Made by a program: the position numbers and the translations under genes
Assembly: GCA_035430965.1 (NCBI GenBank)
Contig: DAOMHQ010000010.1
Location: forward strand, 1 to 47,824
Direction of reading: 5' to 3'
DNA from: JAKPRU01 sp029568995
GTDB taxonomy: Bacteria > Hinthialibacterota > Hinthialibacteria > Hinthialibacterales > JAKPRU01
DNA length: 47,824 nucleotides
Shown: piece by piece, positions 34,503 through 42,820 of the stretch
How the letters are laid out: every line of letters begins with the position of its first letter
Position numbering within the stretch: the stretch's first letter is position 1
Notes under the pieces: generated by a model
The model's input: the letters and a program-made list of their open reading frames with translations, nothing else
What the model was told of the DNA's origin: nothing
Database searches by the model: none

Positions 34503-34624
34503 GCACCGGGACACTAGCGTCACACTCCCGGTGCGAATGGAGTGCCGGAGGCGATTCACGAGCACGCGGATCACCGAAAGACACTCCTCCGGGAACGGCC
34601 AACTCGGCCGGAGGAGATGGTATG
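34503..34624 (+). ncRNA. Candidate structured leader with alternative hairpins and a sequestered ribosome site
   Basis: Stem A: GCACCGGGA (34503-34511) with TCCCGGTGC (34526-34534). Stem B: GGAGTG (34539-34544) with CACTCC (34582-34587), enclosing 37 bases. Stem C: CTCCTCCGG (34584-34592) with CCGGAGGAG (34608-34616). B and C share 34584-34587 and exclude each other. The right arm of C contains GGAGGAG, a Shine-Dalgarno 5 bases before the ATG at 34622. This is the logic of a translational riboswitch or attenuator, but I recognise no known class. Confidence 0.35.
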
Positions 34625-34751
34625 AGCAAGGACCGGGCACGCCGGCGTGTGTCTGATGGGGTATTGTTGTTCCGCAGCGGTGTCGTCTGCGCAACAGCCC
34701 CATACGCAGGTGCAGGGTCTGGGCAAGTGTATTCGAAGGTTTCGGCTTTTG

Positions 34752-34795
34752 AGAAAGATCGCTCGTCGACAGGCACAGAGGCCTGTCCTACCAGT
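34752..34795. repeat. Dispersed 44-base repeat, copy 2
   Basis: Aligned without gaps to 13202-13245 (35 of 44 identical). It is followed by a short direct repeat, CTACCAGTCAGA, occurring at 34789 and again at about 34805. Confidence 0.55.
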
Positions 34796-34996
34796 CAGAC
34801 CTCCCCTACCAGTCAGATATCCCATAAACGATCCAAGAGTCAAGGAAGAGATCCTCCACCTCTTTACCGGACGTGCCGGAATTGCTTCGGCTCACTGTCC
34901 GGTATCCTGCCCATTGTGTGTAGATAATCCGTCGCAACGAATTTTCGGCGGAATCGAGTTACCTGTCAGTACCAATTCAATTGCAAGGAGAACAAT

Positions 34997-36391
34997 ATGA
35001 GAAAGCTTATTCTGACTTCTTTCGTCGCTCTTTTCTTTGTCACGTTGGTCGTGCCGGCTGCCTTCTCTGATTATATTGAGAAACAGCTTACGTTCGGCAC
35101 CGAAGTGAATCACTCGCTCGACAACAACCTGAACTGGTCTCCCGACTGTCAATGGATTGCCTATGACACGAGAGCTTTCTCGGGTGGAATCGGCAATACG
35201 TTGACACTGGAGAAAGTCAACATCAACACGAAGGACATCGTCGTCATGTACACAGCGCCGAATGCTCTTCCTCTTGACGCATTCGGCCCGGGCACGGCGG
35301 CGGTGAGTTTCTTCCCGTTCTCAGACAGGGTGATTGCCATTCGTGGCATCAACGGTGTGTTTTATGAAGGAGTCGCCCGGTTTGGCGCGATGATCAGCCC
35401 CACAGACGGCAGCGCAGGTCCTGAGGATTATGTGATCGCCGATGCCCGTGATGTGACCCCGCCCTTCACGCCTGGCGCGCTTCGCGGTGGAACGCATCGC
35501 CATGAGCCTACCGGAGACGGAAAATGCATCGGCTTCACTTACAACGATGCAATCATGAAAGCTGCGGGCAACGACCTCAGAACGATCGGCATGACCAAAC
35601 TGGGTATTCCGGTCAACGTGGATGCCGCGCTTGGAAATCAGAACGGTGTCGGTTTCACCGTGCTGATTGTGAAAGTGCAGGCCAAAGCCACGATCACACC
35701 GGGAAGCGATGCCATCTACCAGGGTTCCGATGATGCCTGGGTCGGCGAACGCGGCTATCAAAAGGCGGATGGCACTTGGCAGCGCGCGCGTGCCTTTATT
35801 GGAAGAACGATATCCAGCACCGGCGCGGATCTCAACGAAGTGTATATCGCCGATGTCCCCGAGGACATTACGGTCCCCGGACCGGACGGACCGCTTCAGG
35901 GAACTGAGACGACCTTCCCAATGCCGCCGGCGGGCACAGTACAGCGCCGGTTGACCCACAGCACATCGAGTTGCGGCGGGATTATCCGCGCCAGTTTGGA
36001 TGGCTCCCGGATTGCGTTCGTTCGGGACGGCCAGATCTGGTTGATCTCCCCGCTGGGTACTAACTTGGTCCAGGCCACCTCGATCGCGACCGGAGCGGCC
36101 AGGCCATGGTGGGATCCCTCCGGAGACTTCCTGTATTGCGTCTCGGATAACTCGCTCTGGATGACGAATGTTAAGGTGGGCGATCCTAATTTCGGGCAAT
36201 CAGTCAGGCTCACGGATCCGAATCTCTACCCCAGCAATGCGCCTGATGCCACCTGCGTCTCCCCCGATGGCAACTGGGTCGCCTTCAACCGTCAATTCGC
36301 GCGAGCAGACGGTGTTAATGTCAAGCAGATTTTCATTACCCCCGGCGCACGCCAATTGTCGGGAGTGGTGGACTGGGATCAGCTGAAGTAA
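34997..36391 (+). CDS. Secreted DUF3748 (YidR-like) TolB-type beta-propeller
   Basis: 464 residues with signal peptide MRKLILTSFVALFFVTLVVPAAFS. The N-terminus resembles the DUF3748/YidR pattern: KQLTFGTEVNHSLDNNLNWSPDCQWIAYDTR, then LTLEKVNINTKDIVVMYTA. Later blades include ASLDGSRIAFVRDGQIWLISP, WWDPSGDFLYCVSDNSLW and TCVSPDGNWVAFNRQ, the S-P-D-G-x-x-I/V-A-F signature of TolB-like propellers. The cellular role of YidR proteins is not established; a carbohydrate- or envelope-related function has been suggested by context elsewhere. AAGGAG lies 6 bases before the ATG. A clear terminator follows. Confidence 0.85.
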   Translation: MRKLILTSFVALFFVTLVVPAAFSDYIEKQLTFGTEVNHSLDNNLNWSPDCQWIAYDTRAFSGGIGNTLTLEKVNINTKDIVVMYTAPNALPLDAFGPGTAAVSFFPFSDRVIAIRGINGVFYEGVARFGAMISPTDGSAGPEDYVIADARDVTPPFTPGALRGGTHRHEPTGDGKCIGFTYNDAIMKAAGNDLRTIGMTKLGIPVNVDAALGNQNGVGFTVLIVKVQAKATITPGSDAIYQGSDDAWVGERGYQKADGTWQRARAFIGRTISSTGADLNEVYIADVPEDITVPGPDGPLQGTETTFPMPPAGTVQRRLTHSTSSCGGIIRASLDGSRIAFVRDGQIWLISPLGTNLVQATSIATGAARPWWDPSGDFLYCVSDNSLWMTNVKVGDPNFGQSVRLTDPNLYPSNAPDATCVSPDGNWVAFNRQFARADGVNVKQIFITPGARQLSGVVDWDQLK

Positions 36392-36424
36392 AAATCTTCG
36401 CAGAGAATCTTTCCCTGTTTTCGG

Positions 36425-36466
36425 GGGAGTGAGCAGCAACTTGCTCACTCCCTCTTTCTTTTCTTC
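36425..36466 (+). terminator. Rho-independent terminator of the DUF3748 gene
   Basis: GGGAGTGAGCA (36425-36435) pairs with TGCTCACTCCC (36442-36452) over 11 bases with loop GCAACT, followed by TCTTTCTTTTCTTC. It lies 34 bases past the stop. Confidence 0.9.
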
Positions 36467-36541
36467 GCATGAACGAACCGGGGAGTTTTATGAAGAGAAG
36501 CGATCACTCGCCAAAAGGCCGGCATGGCAATGGGCGAGTAT

Positions 36542-37813
36542 CTACTGCCAATTCAGTTCTGTTATTTCCGCCTTGAGAACGAATTCGGTGTGATGGCCGA
36601 AGTATTCTCCGTCCCAACGGAAACCAGCCGTTTCGCCGGGAAACATATAGGCGGTATCGCCCAGGATGATCGTGATCGTGGCCACATCGTCGAAGGGAAG
36701 AGCCGTGGCTGTGCCGTACAAATCGGTCTGGGTATCGTAGACAAAACAGTGATTGAAATAGTGCGTGTCTTTAAACCGAGGATGCTTTTCCCAAGTGGGT
36801 TTCACGCTTGAGGGATTGCCGTATTTGGGGACAATGGCCCCGTCGGGCTTCATGACGGTGTCATACGGATAGCCGCAGGGCAGCAGGACATACCGGTTCT
36901 TGTATACAAGGTATCCGGGACTTGTGCCGGACCCGGAGATGGGCAGATCGCGCAACCGTTGCCAGGTATCGACTGCGGGATCATAGCGCCAGCTATCGAC
37001 GACATTGCAGTAGCTGCCGGAACTTGATACAGCGACACCACCGATAAAATACATCTTGCCTTTCACTTCGGCGGTGGCTGTAAGGCAGCGGGGAGTGCCC
37101 GGGCAGGGGGAGATCTCCTGCCATCCGTTGTCAGGGTGCTCCGTGTCAAGCGCAATGAACCGCGAGCCGAGACGCTCGACTTGCCCCGTGCGATCCGCCA
37201 GCGTGTAGAACCTCTCGGCATCGTAATCCGTTCCGCCAAGGCAGTAGATCTTGTTTCCGAGCGCACAGGTCCCCGCCCAGGCCGAAGGAGATGGGAGGGA
37301 AGGAAGATCATCCCACATCCATTTGGCCTCTTTTCGGGACAACCGGTATCCGTCTTTATAGGTATACGGCTCCGAATAGCTGAATCCGCCCCACACATAA
37401 AGCGCGTCGCCTATTCGGGTTCCCTGCATCCCCTGCCTGGGAGCGCCCGGCAGAGGCGGCAGGTCAACCCACCCATTCTCTTCGTGTGCAAGATCCAATC
37501 CCCATGTCTTATTCAGGAACCCGCGCGGATACACGCCCGGTTTCCAATCGGCGTCATGTCCACCGCAGAAGCCGCACACGCTTACAATCCAGTTGTGGAT
37601 GACCGCAACATGATTGTCCTGCATCCCCTGCGGCATAGCCGGACCTGCCGACCAGGCAAACCGGAGCATCTGGGGCAGACTCGCCTGCGGCTGTGGTTCC
37701 GGCGATACCGGGATTGAACTCTCGGCTGTCCGGCTTCCATCCGCTTCGGCGGCGAGAACGGCACCGCTTGCCACAAGAAAAATCGACAACAAGAGAGTTA
37801 CGACGAATCTCAT
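36542..37813 (-). CDS. Secreted Kelch-repeat protein
   Basis: 423 residues from the ATG at 37813 (GAGG nearby); an ATG at 37837 adds MRNHEAAK. Signal peptide MRFVVTLLLSIFLVASGAVLAAEA. Six or so Kelch blades follow: RIGDALYVWGGFSYSE, LGNKIYCLGGTDYDAE, VKGKMYFIGGVAVSS with VVDSWRYDPAVDTWQRLRDLP, and ILGDTAYMFPGETAGFRW. The glycine pairs and the Tyr/Trp spacing fit Kelch. Related secreted Kelch proteins next to sulfatases and glycosidase-like genes include sugar mutarotase or epimerase types such as NanM, but specific residues cannot be assigned here. It is convergent with the DUF3748 gene, whose terminator lies between. Confidence 0.83.
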   Translation of the reverse strand: MRFVVTLLLSIFLVASGAVLAAEADGSRTAESSIPVSPEPQPQASLPQMLRFAWSAGPAMPQGMQDNHVAVIHNWIVSVCGFCGGHDADWKPGVYPRGFLNKTWGLDLAHEENGWVDLPPLPGAPRQGMQGTRIGDALYVWGGFSYSEPYTYKDGYRLSRKEAKWMWDDLPSLPSPSAWAGTCALGNKIYCLGGTDYDAERFYTLADRTGQVERLGSRFIALDTEHPDNGWQEISPCPGTPRCLTATAEVKGKMYFIGGVAVSSSGSYCNVVDSWRYDPAVDTWQRLRDLPISGSGTSPGYLVYKNRYVLLPCGYPYDTVMKPDGAIVPKYGNPSSVKPTWEKHPRFKDTHYFNHCFVYDTQTDLYGTATALPFDDVATITIILGDTAYMFPGETAGFRWDGEYFGHHTEFVLKAEITELNWQ

Positions 37814-37877
37814 TTTCGCAGCCTCATGATTCCTCATGGCCCCCAGACATCAATGTCACCGATACTTTATACCCCGA

Positions 37878-37916
37878 TTCGTTCGGAATGAGAATGCGCC
37901 TGTCATTTCGAACGAA
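37878..37916. repeat. REP-like palindromic element
   Basis: TTCGTTCGGAATGA (37878-37891) pairs with TCATTTCGAACGAA (37903-37916) over 14 bases with a single G-T pair and an 11-base loop. The right arm in the context TGTCATTTCGAACGAA resembles short palindromes that recur in intergenic DNA of many bacteria. Only one copy was noticed here. Confidence 0.55.
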
Positions 37917-38099
37917 AGAGAAGTCCCGTTGAAAAGGAACCACACTCACCCGCATGGAATAACCTGCGCAGATCTGATTCGGTGTTCCGCCACACTGTTG
38001 CCTCGATCCGTCGGACAATCCGGTCGGCGAGATGAATTCAAATCAATCCAATAAATCACTGCGGTATTCCCCACTGTAATCAACAACGCACTTATCCAA

Positions 38100-38129
38100 T
38101 TGACGACTGCGGATGGCGTGGGATATGAT
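38100..38129 (+). promoter_or_regulatory. Sigma-70 promoter for the gene at 38188
   Basis: TTGACG (38100-38105), 18-base spacer, TATGAT (38124-38129). The predicted start is near 38136, about 50 bases before the ATG. Confidence 0.6.
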
Positions 38130-38187
38130 CCGAGGGGATATTTCGCAACGCGGTCCGAAATCGCGTTGTTTCAACGAGGATAGGCAA

Positions 38188-39372
38188 ATGAATACTTGCA
38201 GGATTATCGAATTGATGCTGGTGTGTATCGTTGTCACGCTCAACATCCACGCTCAGGAATCCTCGGGGACTTCCGGGAAAAAGATTGTCGAATACGGCTG
38301 GGATGTGCCGACACCGGCGTTCATCGCAGAGCACATTCGCGATATGGAGAAACGTCCTTTTGACGGGCTTCTATTCCGTCTGAAGGCCAACGGAATGGTG
38401 TTGGAGCCGACTCCCATCAACGAGGCGGATCTTGCCGAGGACCTGGAGGCTGTTGACAAGATCCGTTGGGAGAAATTCACCGACAACTTCGTGATGATGT
38501 ATGCGGCCTCGACGCAGGACTGGTTCAATGACGATCACTGGAAAGCCATTGAACACAATACGGAGCTCGTCACACGAGTCGCGAGGAGGGCCGGATGCGT
38601 GGGTGTATGTTTTGATGCCGAACCTTACGGGACTAACCCGTGGGCCTACCGGGACGCGCCGCATCGGGATACCAAAACCTACGCGGACTACAAGGCCATC
38701 GTGCGCAAACGCGGCGAGCAGTTTGTCCGGGCAATCGAACGGGAATTTCCCGATGCTACCATCCTGACGTTCTTCCATGCCAGTATTTACCGTAAGTTCT
38801 GCCGCCCCATGCCTGAGAACGTCCGCAAAGAGGAACTGGAAAAGACCACGTATGCGTTGCTGCCTGCGTTCGTTGAGGGCATGTTACAGGGATCGCAAAC
38901 GGATATTCGGATCGTTGATGGAAATGAGGGGGCTTATTACTACACGAACAGCCTGGAGTATTTCAATCTCTACCACGCGGTGACCCAGCGAGCACGCTAC
39001 CTTATTCCTCCCGATGTCTGGCCCGCGTATTACGCCAAAGTGCGCATGGGACAGGCGCTCTATATCGATCAATATTATGGGATGCGCAAGACAGAGAAAA
39101 CGCTGGGGAACTACATGACACCCGAAGAACAGGCGAAGTGGTTTGAACACAATATTTATTGGGCGCTCTACACGACAGATCGCTATGTCTGGTGTTACAG
39201 CGAACGGATGAACTGGTGGACCGATACCGACGTTCCTCCCGGAGCGGAAGAGGCGATCCGGAATGCACGCGCGGCCATCGAAGCCGGGGAACCTTTATCC
39301 TTCGACCTGGCTCCGATCATCGAAACCGCCGAAGCCAAAAACAAGGAGGATAAGAAAAATACAGGAAAATAA
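38188..39372 (+). CDS. Secreted protein of unknown function, TIM-barrel/glycosidase-like
   Basis: 394 residues from the ATG at 38188 (GAGGATAGG upstream). Signal peptide MNTCRIIELMLVCIVVTLNIHAQ. The sequence alternates strands and helices like a TIM barrel: VEYGWDVPTPAFIAEHIRDME, FDGLLFRLKANG, CVGVCFDAEPYG (acidic Asp-x-Glu at a strand end), DATILTFFHAS, DIRIVDGNEGAYYYTN and DRYVWCYSERMNWW (acidic Glu late). Acidic residues at strand ends recall glycoside hydrolases, but no GH family is recognised. The hydrophilic C-terminus (NKEDKKNTGK) is a tail. The neighbouring Kelch, sulfatase and oxidoreductase genes suggest a glycan-processing context. Confidence 0.72.
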   Translation: MNTCRIIELMLVCIVVTLNIHAQESSGTSGKKIVEYGWDVPTPAFIAEHIRDMEKRPFDGLLFRLKANGMVLEPTPINEADLAEDLEAVDKIRWEKFTDNFVMMYAASTQDWFNDDHWKAIEHNTELVTRVARRAGCVGVCFDAEPYGTNPWAYRDAPHRDTKTYADYKAIVRKRGEQFVRAIEREFPDATILTFFHASIYRKFCRPMPENVRKEELEKTTYALLPAFVEGMLQGSQTDIRIVDGNEGAYYYTNSLEYFNLYHAVTQRARYLIPPDVWPAYYAKVRMGQALYIDQYYGMRKTEKTLGNYMTPEEQAKWFEHNIYWALYTTDRYVWCYSERMNWWTDTDVPPGAEEAIRNARAAIEAGEPLSFDLAPIIETAEAKNKEDKKNTGK

Positions 39373-39501
39373 TCTTTCTTATTGACTCTGAATGGTTCAG
39401 GTGAATTGTGGAATCGAATATGCCGATAAGACGCATTTTTCTGATGGGCAGTTAGCCGGGCCACACCGGAGAGATTCCTTGATAGAACGCGCAAAGTATG
39501 A

Positions 39502-40971
39502 CTATTCCTGATCTTCCGAACACGCCTCATCCTTGAATTCGCCAAGAACCAGCGTGTCTCCGGTTTGCCTCTGAAGGCATTGAAGCGTTCGCTTGAGATC
39601 TTCTACAACGGAAGCATATTGCGGATCGGCGGCGAGATCGTGCATTTCCTGTGGGTCCTTCTCCGGATCGAACAGGAGTGTTTTCTGTATTTTCGGATAG
39701 CAGATCAGTTTGTAGTTGTTTTTGTGCACCATTCTCTGCAGTTCCATATAGCCGCCGTAAATCGCATTGTAACTGTCTGTTCTTGTTCCGGCGATCAGAG
39801 GCATGAGGCTCTTGAATTGGAGATGTTCGGGGATCTCTATTCCGGCGAGATTGAGTGTGCTGGGCATGATATCCTGCAGGTAGACGGGCGAGGCCATCTG
39901 CTTTCCCCGGGGAACGCCGGGTCCGGTAACAATCAACGGGATTCGGACACTGTGCTCGAACAAGCTCTGTTTTCCAAGAAGTCCGTGATGGCCCACGGCC
40001 AGGCCGTTGTCTGCAGTAAAGAAAATGTATGTGTTGTCGGCCTTTCCCGATTGGTCCAGCGCATTGAGAATGCGCCCGATCTGTGCATCCATGTGGGTAA
40101 TGATCGCGTAATACTCCTGCCGATTCACCCTCACGGAGTACGATGTGCGCGGAAACGGTGCGAGGCGCTCGTCCCGCAGTTCCTTATCGCATCCCATGGC
40201 GTCTTTGTACGGGTATTCCGGCAGGAAGTTCTCCGGAACGGTTACCTGATCCAACGGGTACCGGTCCACGTATTCTTTCGGGGATTGCCTTGGGTCGTGG
40301 GGCGCGTTGAAGGCGAGGTATATGAAGAACGGTTTGTCGCCGTTTTCGGCCTGATGGATGAACTCTATGCCGTCATCGGCCAGAACCTCGCTCCAGTGTT
40401 TGCCGCCTTGCCAGTAGCCGCCGCGTTCCGTCTCCCAGGGCTTCCAGCCAGCCGAGTAGTCCGCCTCGCTTTTGGGGCGATCATAGCCCTCATCCGTCTG
40501 GTCGGGCATCCCCGGGCGGATATGTTTTGTTGTGCGGAAGATATTCTCCGCGTCGACTTTGACGTGCCATTTTCCCGACATGTACGTGTCATATCCGGCA
40601 TCTGTGAGAATCTGCGGCCACAATCGGCGGGCCTGTGCCTCTTCTTCGAGTGTGTTCTCGATGGCCTTCGCGTGCCACAGAAAGCGTCCCGTGACCAGCA
40701 TGGTTCGGCTTGCAATACATACAGCACCACCCCATGCGCCTTGATTGTATGCGTGGGTAAACGTGACTCCGTTCGCGGCGAGTCGATCCAGGTTGGGTGT
40801 CTGCACTTCGCTGCCCAGGGATCGCAGCGTCTCATAACACTGGTCATCCGCAAATAGAAACAGGATATTGGGCTTTCCGTCGGGGAATCTGTCGGTGGCG
40901 GCAAGGCATTTCGGCATCACAGCGCCTGCCGATCCAATCGTGACGAGTCGTACAAAATCGCGCCTTTTCAT
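39502..40971 (-). CDS. Secreted sulfatase (FGly type, Cys)
   Basis: 489 residues from the ATG at 40971 (GAAGGGA upstream). The N-terminus KRRDFVRLVTIGSAGAV is a twin-arginine-like signal. Key sites of type I sulfatases are present: ADDQ with metal Asp42-Asp43, and Cys85-Ile-Ala-Ser-Arg89 followed by TMLVTGR, the formylglycine signature C-x-A-S-R. SGKWHVKVD, APHDPR and ADNGLAVGHHGLLGKQSLFEHSVRIPLIV also match. The Cys would be converted to formylglycine by a maturase not seen here. The substrate is likely a sulfated polysaccharide or glycan. It differs clearly from the Thr-type protein at 4192. It is divergent from the oxidoreductase gene. Confidence 0.93.
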   Translation of the reverse strand: MKRRDFVRLVTIGSAGAVMPKCLAATDRFPDGKPNILFLFADDQCYETLRSLGSEVQTPNLDRLAANGVTFTHAYNQGAWGGAVCIASRTMLVTGRFLWHAKAIENTLEEEAQARRLWPQILTDAGYDTYMSGKWHVKVDAENIFRTTKHIRPGMPDQTDEGYDRPKSEADYSAGWKPWETERGGYWQGGKHWSEVLADDGIEFIHQAENGDKPFFIYLAFNAPHDPRQSPKEYVDRYPLDQVTVPENFLPEYPYKDAMGCDKELRDERLAPFPRTSYSVRVNRQEYYAIITHMDAQIGRILNALDQSGKADNTYIFFTADNGLAVGHHGLLGKQSLFEHSVRIPLIVTGPGVPRGKQMASPVYLQDIMPSTLNLAGIEIPEHLQFKSLMPLIAGTRTDSYNAIYGGYMELQRMVHKNNYKLICYPKIQKTLLFDPEKDPQEMHDLAADPQYASVVEDLKRTLQCLQRQTGDTLVLGEFKDEACSEDQE

Positions 40972-41237
40972 TTTTTTCCCTTCAATGCGGCCCTGTGCCG
41001 GTTGCCATCGGGGAGTCACGACCGCATTTGTCCGTACCCTGCGGAGTCAACGTCCCAATTCCTCAATGTTATCGGATCTTTCTGTGGTCGACCACCCCAA
41101 TATCGGCAGGCTGCTTCCCGCTTTGCGATGCTCTTTCCAGGATGATTGACCCGCTGGGAAAAGCGGAGTACCATCCTCCCCGGTAGAATCTACTCGGATT
41201 CCAGCCACAGGATGCGACAACACTAAAGGAGAAGATC

Positions 41238-42527
41238 ATGTCCGGCAACAAAGAACTGACCGCCCGCCATTCCGGTATTACCCGCCGGGATTTCCTCGGA
41301 ACAACCGCCGTTGTATCCGCCGCGGCAACGTTCACCGCACTTTCATCGACACGTGTCCTTGGAGCGAATGAGCGCATCGGGGTCGGCGTGATCGGTGCGG
41401 GTGGGCGTGGGAATTCGCACCTGACCGTGGTCCGCAAAATCCAGGACGAATCAAACGTGGATCTCGTCGCCGTGTGCGACGTGTATCGCCCGCGTGCGCA
41501 AAAGGCGGCGGAGAAATACAAGGTTTCCCAGATCTATACGGATCACCGGGAGCTTCTTGCCGATCCGAAAGTCGATGTTGTCAGTATTGCAACGCCGGAT
41601 CATATTCATGGGTACCAGGCGATTGACGCGCTCCAGGCCGGCAAGGACGTTTATTGCGAAAAGCCGGTTACGCATTGGCGACAGTTCAAACTCACCAGGC
41701 GTCTTGCCCGCGAAGTCGAGAACAGCAAGCAGGTGTTTCAGCTTGGGACGCAGGGGATGTCGGATGATGCCTGGGCGCTGATGAGACAGCTGGTGCGGGA
41801 CGGTCTGATCGGTCAACCCATCCATGCCGAATGCGGGTATTTCCGAGTCGGCGACTGGGGGGAACGGGGAATGCCGGTTGACGATCCCAACGCCCAGGCC
41901 GGTCCCGATCTGAATTGGAAGGCTTTTCTGGGGGATTCGCCCAAACGGCGTTTCGATGTGAGCCGGTTCTTCCGCTGGCGGATGTACGAGGATTACGCGG
42001 GTGGGCCTGTTACAGACCTGTATCCGCATTCCCTCACACCGGTTGTGAGCATTCTTGGCGTGAATATGCCGACCTCTGTTGTGGCAGCCGGTGGGAAACT
42101 TCGCTACGAGGAGCGGGAGGTTCCCGATTCATTTGATATGCTCATCAGCTATCCTGAGAAGGTCACCGTGGCTGTTCTGGGGACACAGGGGAACAACTAC
42201 TGCGCGACCGGGTCAAGGGGGTCCGGGTCCCGGATTCCCGTGGTTCAGGGGTGGGAAGGAAGCATTACGGTTCAGGGCAGTGAGGTGGTTTTCATACCCG
42301 CAGAAGGTTCGAAGAAAGAGGCCAAGCGATTTCCCATTGAGAGAAAGGAAGATTTCTCCCGGTTCTGGACCACATTCTTCGACTGCTGCCGGAGACGGGA
42401 TAAAAATACGCTCAGCACAATGAGCATGGGGTATGCTGTCCAGACCGCCCTGCAAATGGGCATGTTGGCGTATCGGGAAGAGGGTGTTGCCCGATTTGAT
42501 GCGAAGAAAGAGAGCATTCGGGTGTAG
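41238..42527 (+). CDS. Tat-exported Gfo/Idh/MocA family oxidoreductase
   Basis: 429 residues. A Tat signal (TRRDFLGTTAVVSAAATFTALSS) precedes the Rossmann fold GVGVIGAGGRG (about 47-57), which binds NAD(P). Strand pattern VDLVAVCDVY, VDVVSIATPDHIHG and the characteristic YCEKPVTH follow. The C-terminal domain has GGPVTDLYPHSLTPVVSILG. These enzymes oxidise or epimerise sugars; exported versions with a Tat signal are abundant in planctomycetes and related phyla. AAAGGAG lies 7 bases before the ATG. A strong terminator follows, so it is probably monocistronic. Confidence 0.93.
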   Translation: MSGNKELTARHSGITRRDFLGTTAVVSAAATFTALSSTRVLGANERIGVGVIGAGGRGNSHLTVVRKIQDESNVDLVAVCDVYRPRAQKAAEKYKVSQIYTDHRELLADPKVDVVSIATPDHIHGYQAIDALQAGKDVYCEKPVTHWRQFKLTRRLAREVENSKQVFQLGTQGMSDDAWALMRQLVRDGLIGQPIHAECGYFRVGDWGERGMPVDDPNAQAGPDLNWKAFLGDSPKRRFDVSRFFRWRMYEDYAGGPVTDLYPHSLTPVVSILGVNMPTSVVAAGGKLRYEEREVPDSFDMLISYPEKVTVAVLGTQGNNYCATGSRGSGSRIPVVQGWEGSITVQGSEVVFIPAEGSKKEAKRFPIERKEDFSRFWTTFFDCCRRRDKNTLSTMSMGYAVQTALQMGMLAYREEGVARFDAKKESIRV

Positions 42528-42574
42528 CCATCCCCGATTTCGGGAGACGGAACGCCTTCCAGGATTGACGCAAG

Positions 42575-42613
42575 AATCCGGGGCCGGTCAGGAATGACAG
42601 GCCCCGGATTTTT
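42575..42613 (+). terminator. Rho-independent terminator of the oxidoreductase gene
   Basis: AATCCGGGGCC (42575-42585) pairs with GGCCCCGGATT (42600-42610), 11 base pairs with a 14-base loop, followed by TTTTT. It begins 48 bases past the stop. Confidence 0.92.
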
Positions 42614-42748
42614 GTGGGGAGACCTACACGACACCGTGATTTAGCGATAACTCCTTAAATATCAGTGTATTATGCTCACAGGTCTGCCTGCGGTCCTGCC
42701 GGAATCCGACAGGATTGGATTTTTTTATTCTACAAACATAAAAAACGC

Positions 42749-42777
42749 TTGACGGTTTCTATATTCATAGATATATT
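42749..42777 (+). promoter_or_regulatory. Promoter and candidate operator of the blaI-type operon
   Basis: TTGACG (42749-42754), 17-base spacer, TATATT (42772-42777). An inverted repeat TCTAT-ATTC-ATAGA (42758-42771) fills the spacer, where a repressor would block polymerase. It lies 44 bases before the repressor ATG, so autorepression fits. Operators of BlaI/MecI proteins are also short inverted repeats overlapping promoters, though with a TACA/TGTA core. Confidence 0.5.
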
Positions 42778-42820
42778 ACTCGGTGGGACAAACCCCAGCG
42801 TTGACAAAACAGGAGTGAAC

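Larger units (their letters stand above)
34107..34996 (+). other. Gene-poor region between tRNA-Leu and the DUF3748 gene
   Basis: 890 bases. 34107-34340 shows nothing I recognise, and 34370-34450 is AT-rich. A promoter-like pair (34455), a strongly structured stretch (34503-34624) and a dispersed repeat copy (34752) follow. Two overlapping frames (34622-34927 and 34647-35000) exist, but their products are Arg/Ser/Pro-rich without recognisable domains. The first has a strong ribosome site; neither is called as a gene. Confidence 0.55.
37814..38187. other. Divergent intergenic region with a REP-like palindrome and a promoter
   Basis: 374 bases between the Kelch gene and the gene at 38188. It holds a long hairpin (37878-37916) and a sigma-70 promoter (38100-38129). 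The 37940-38090 stretch shows nothing else I can name. Confidence 0.6.

Noticed and set aside
34647..35000. 117-codon frame upstream of and overlapping the DUF3748 start
   Set aside because: No ribosome site, Arg/Pro-rich composition, overlaps the real start at 34997 and the repeat copy.
39565..40857. 430-codon plus-strand frame opposite the sulfatase
   Set aside because: Antisense shadow of a gene with intact sulfatase motifs; no domain on the plus strand.
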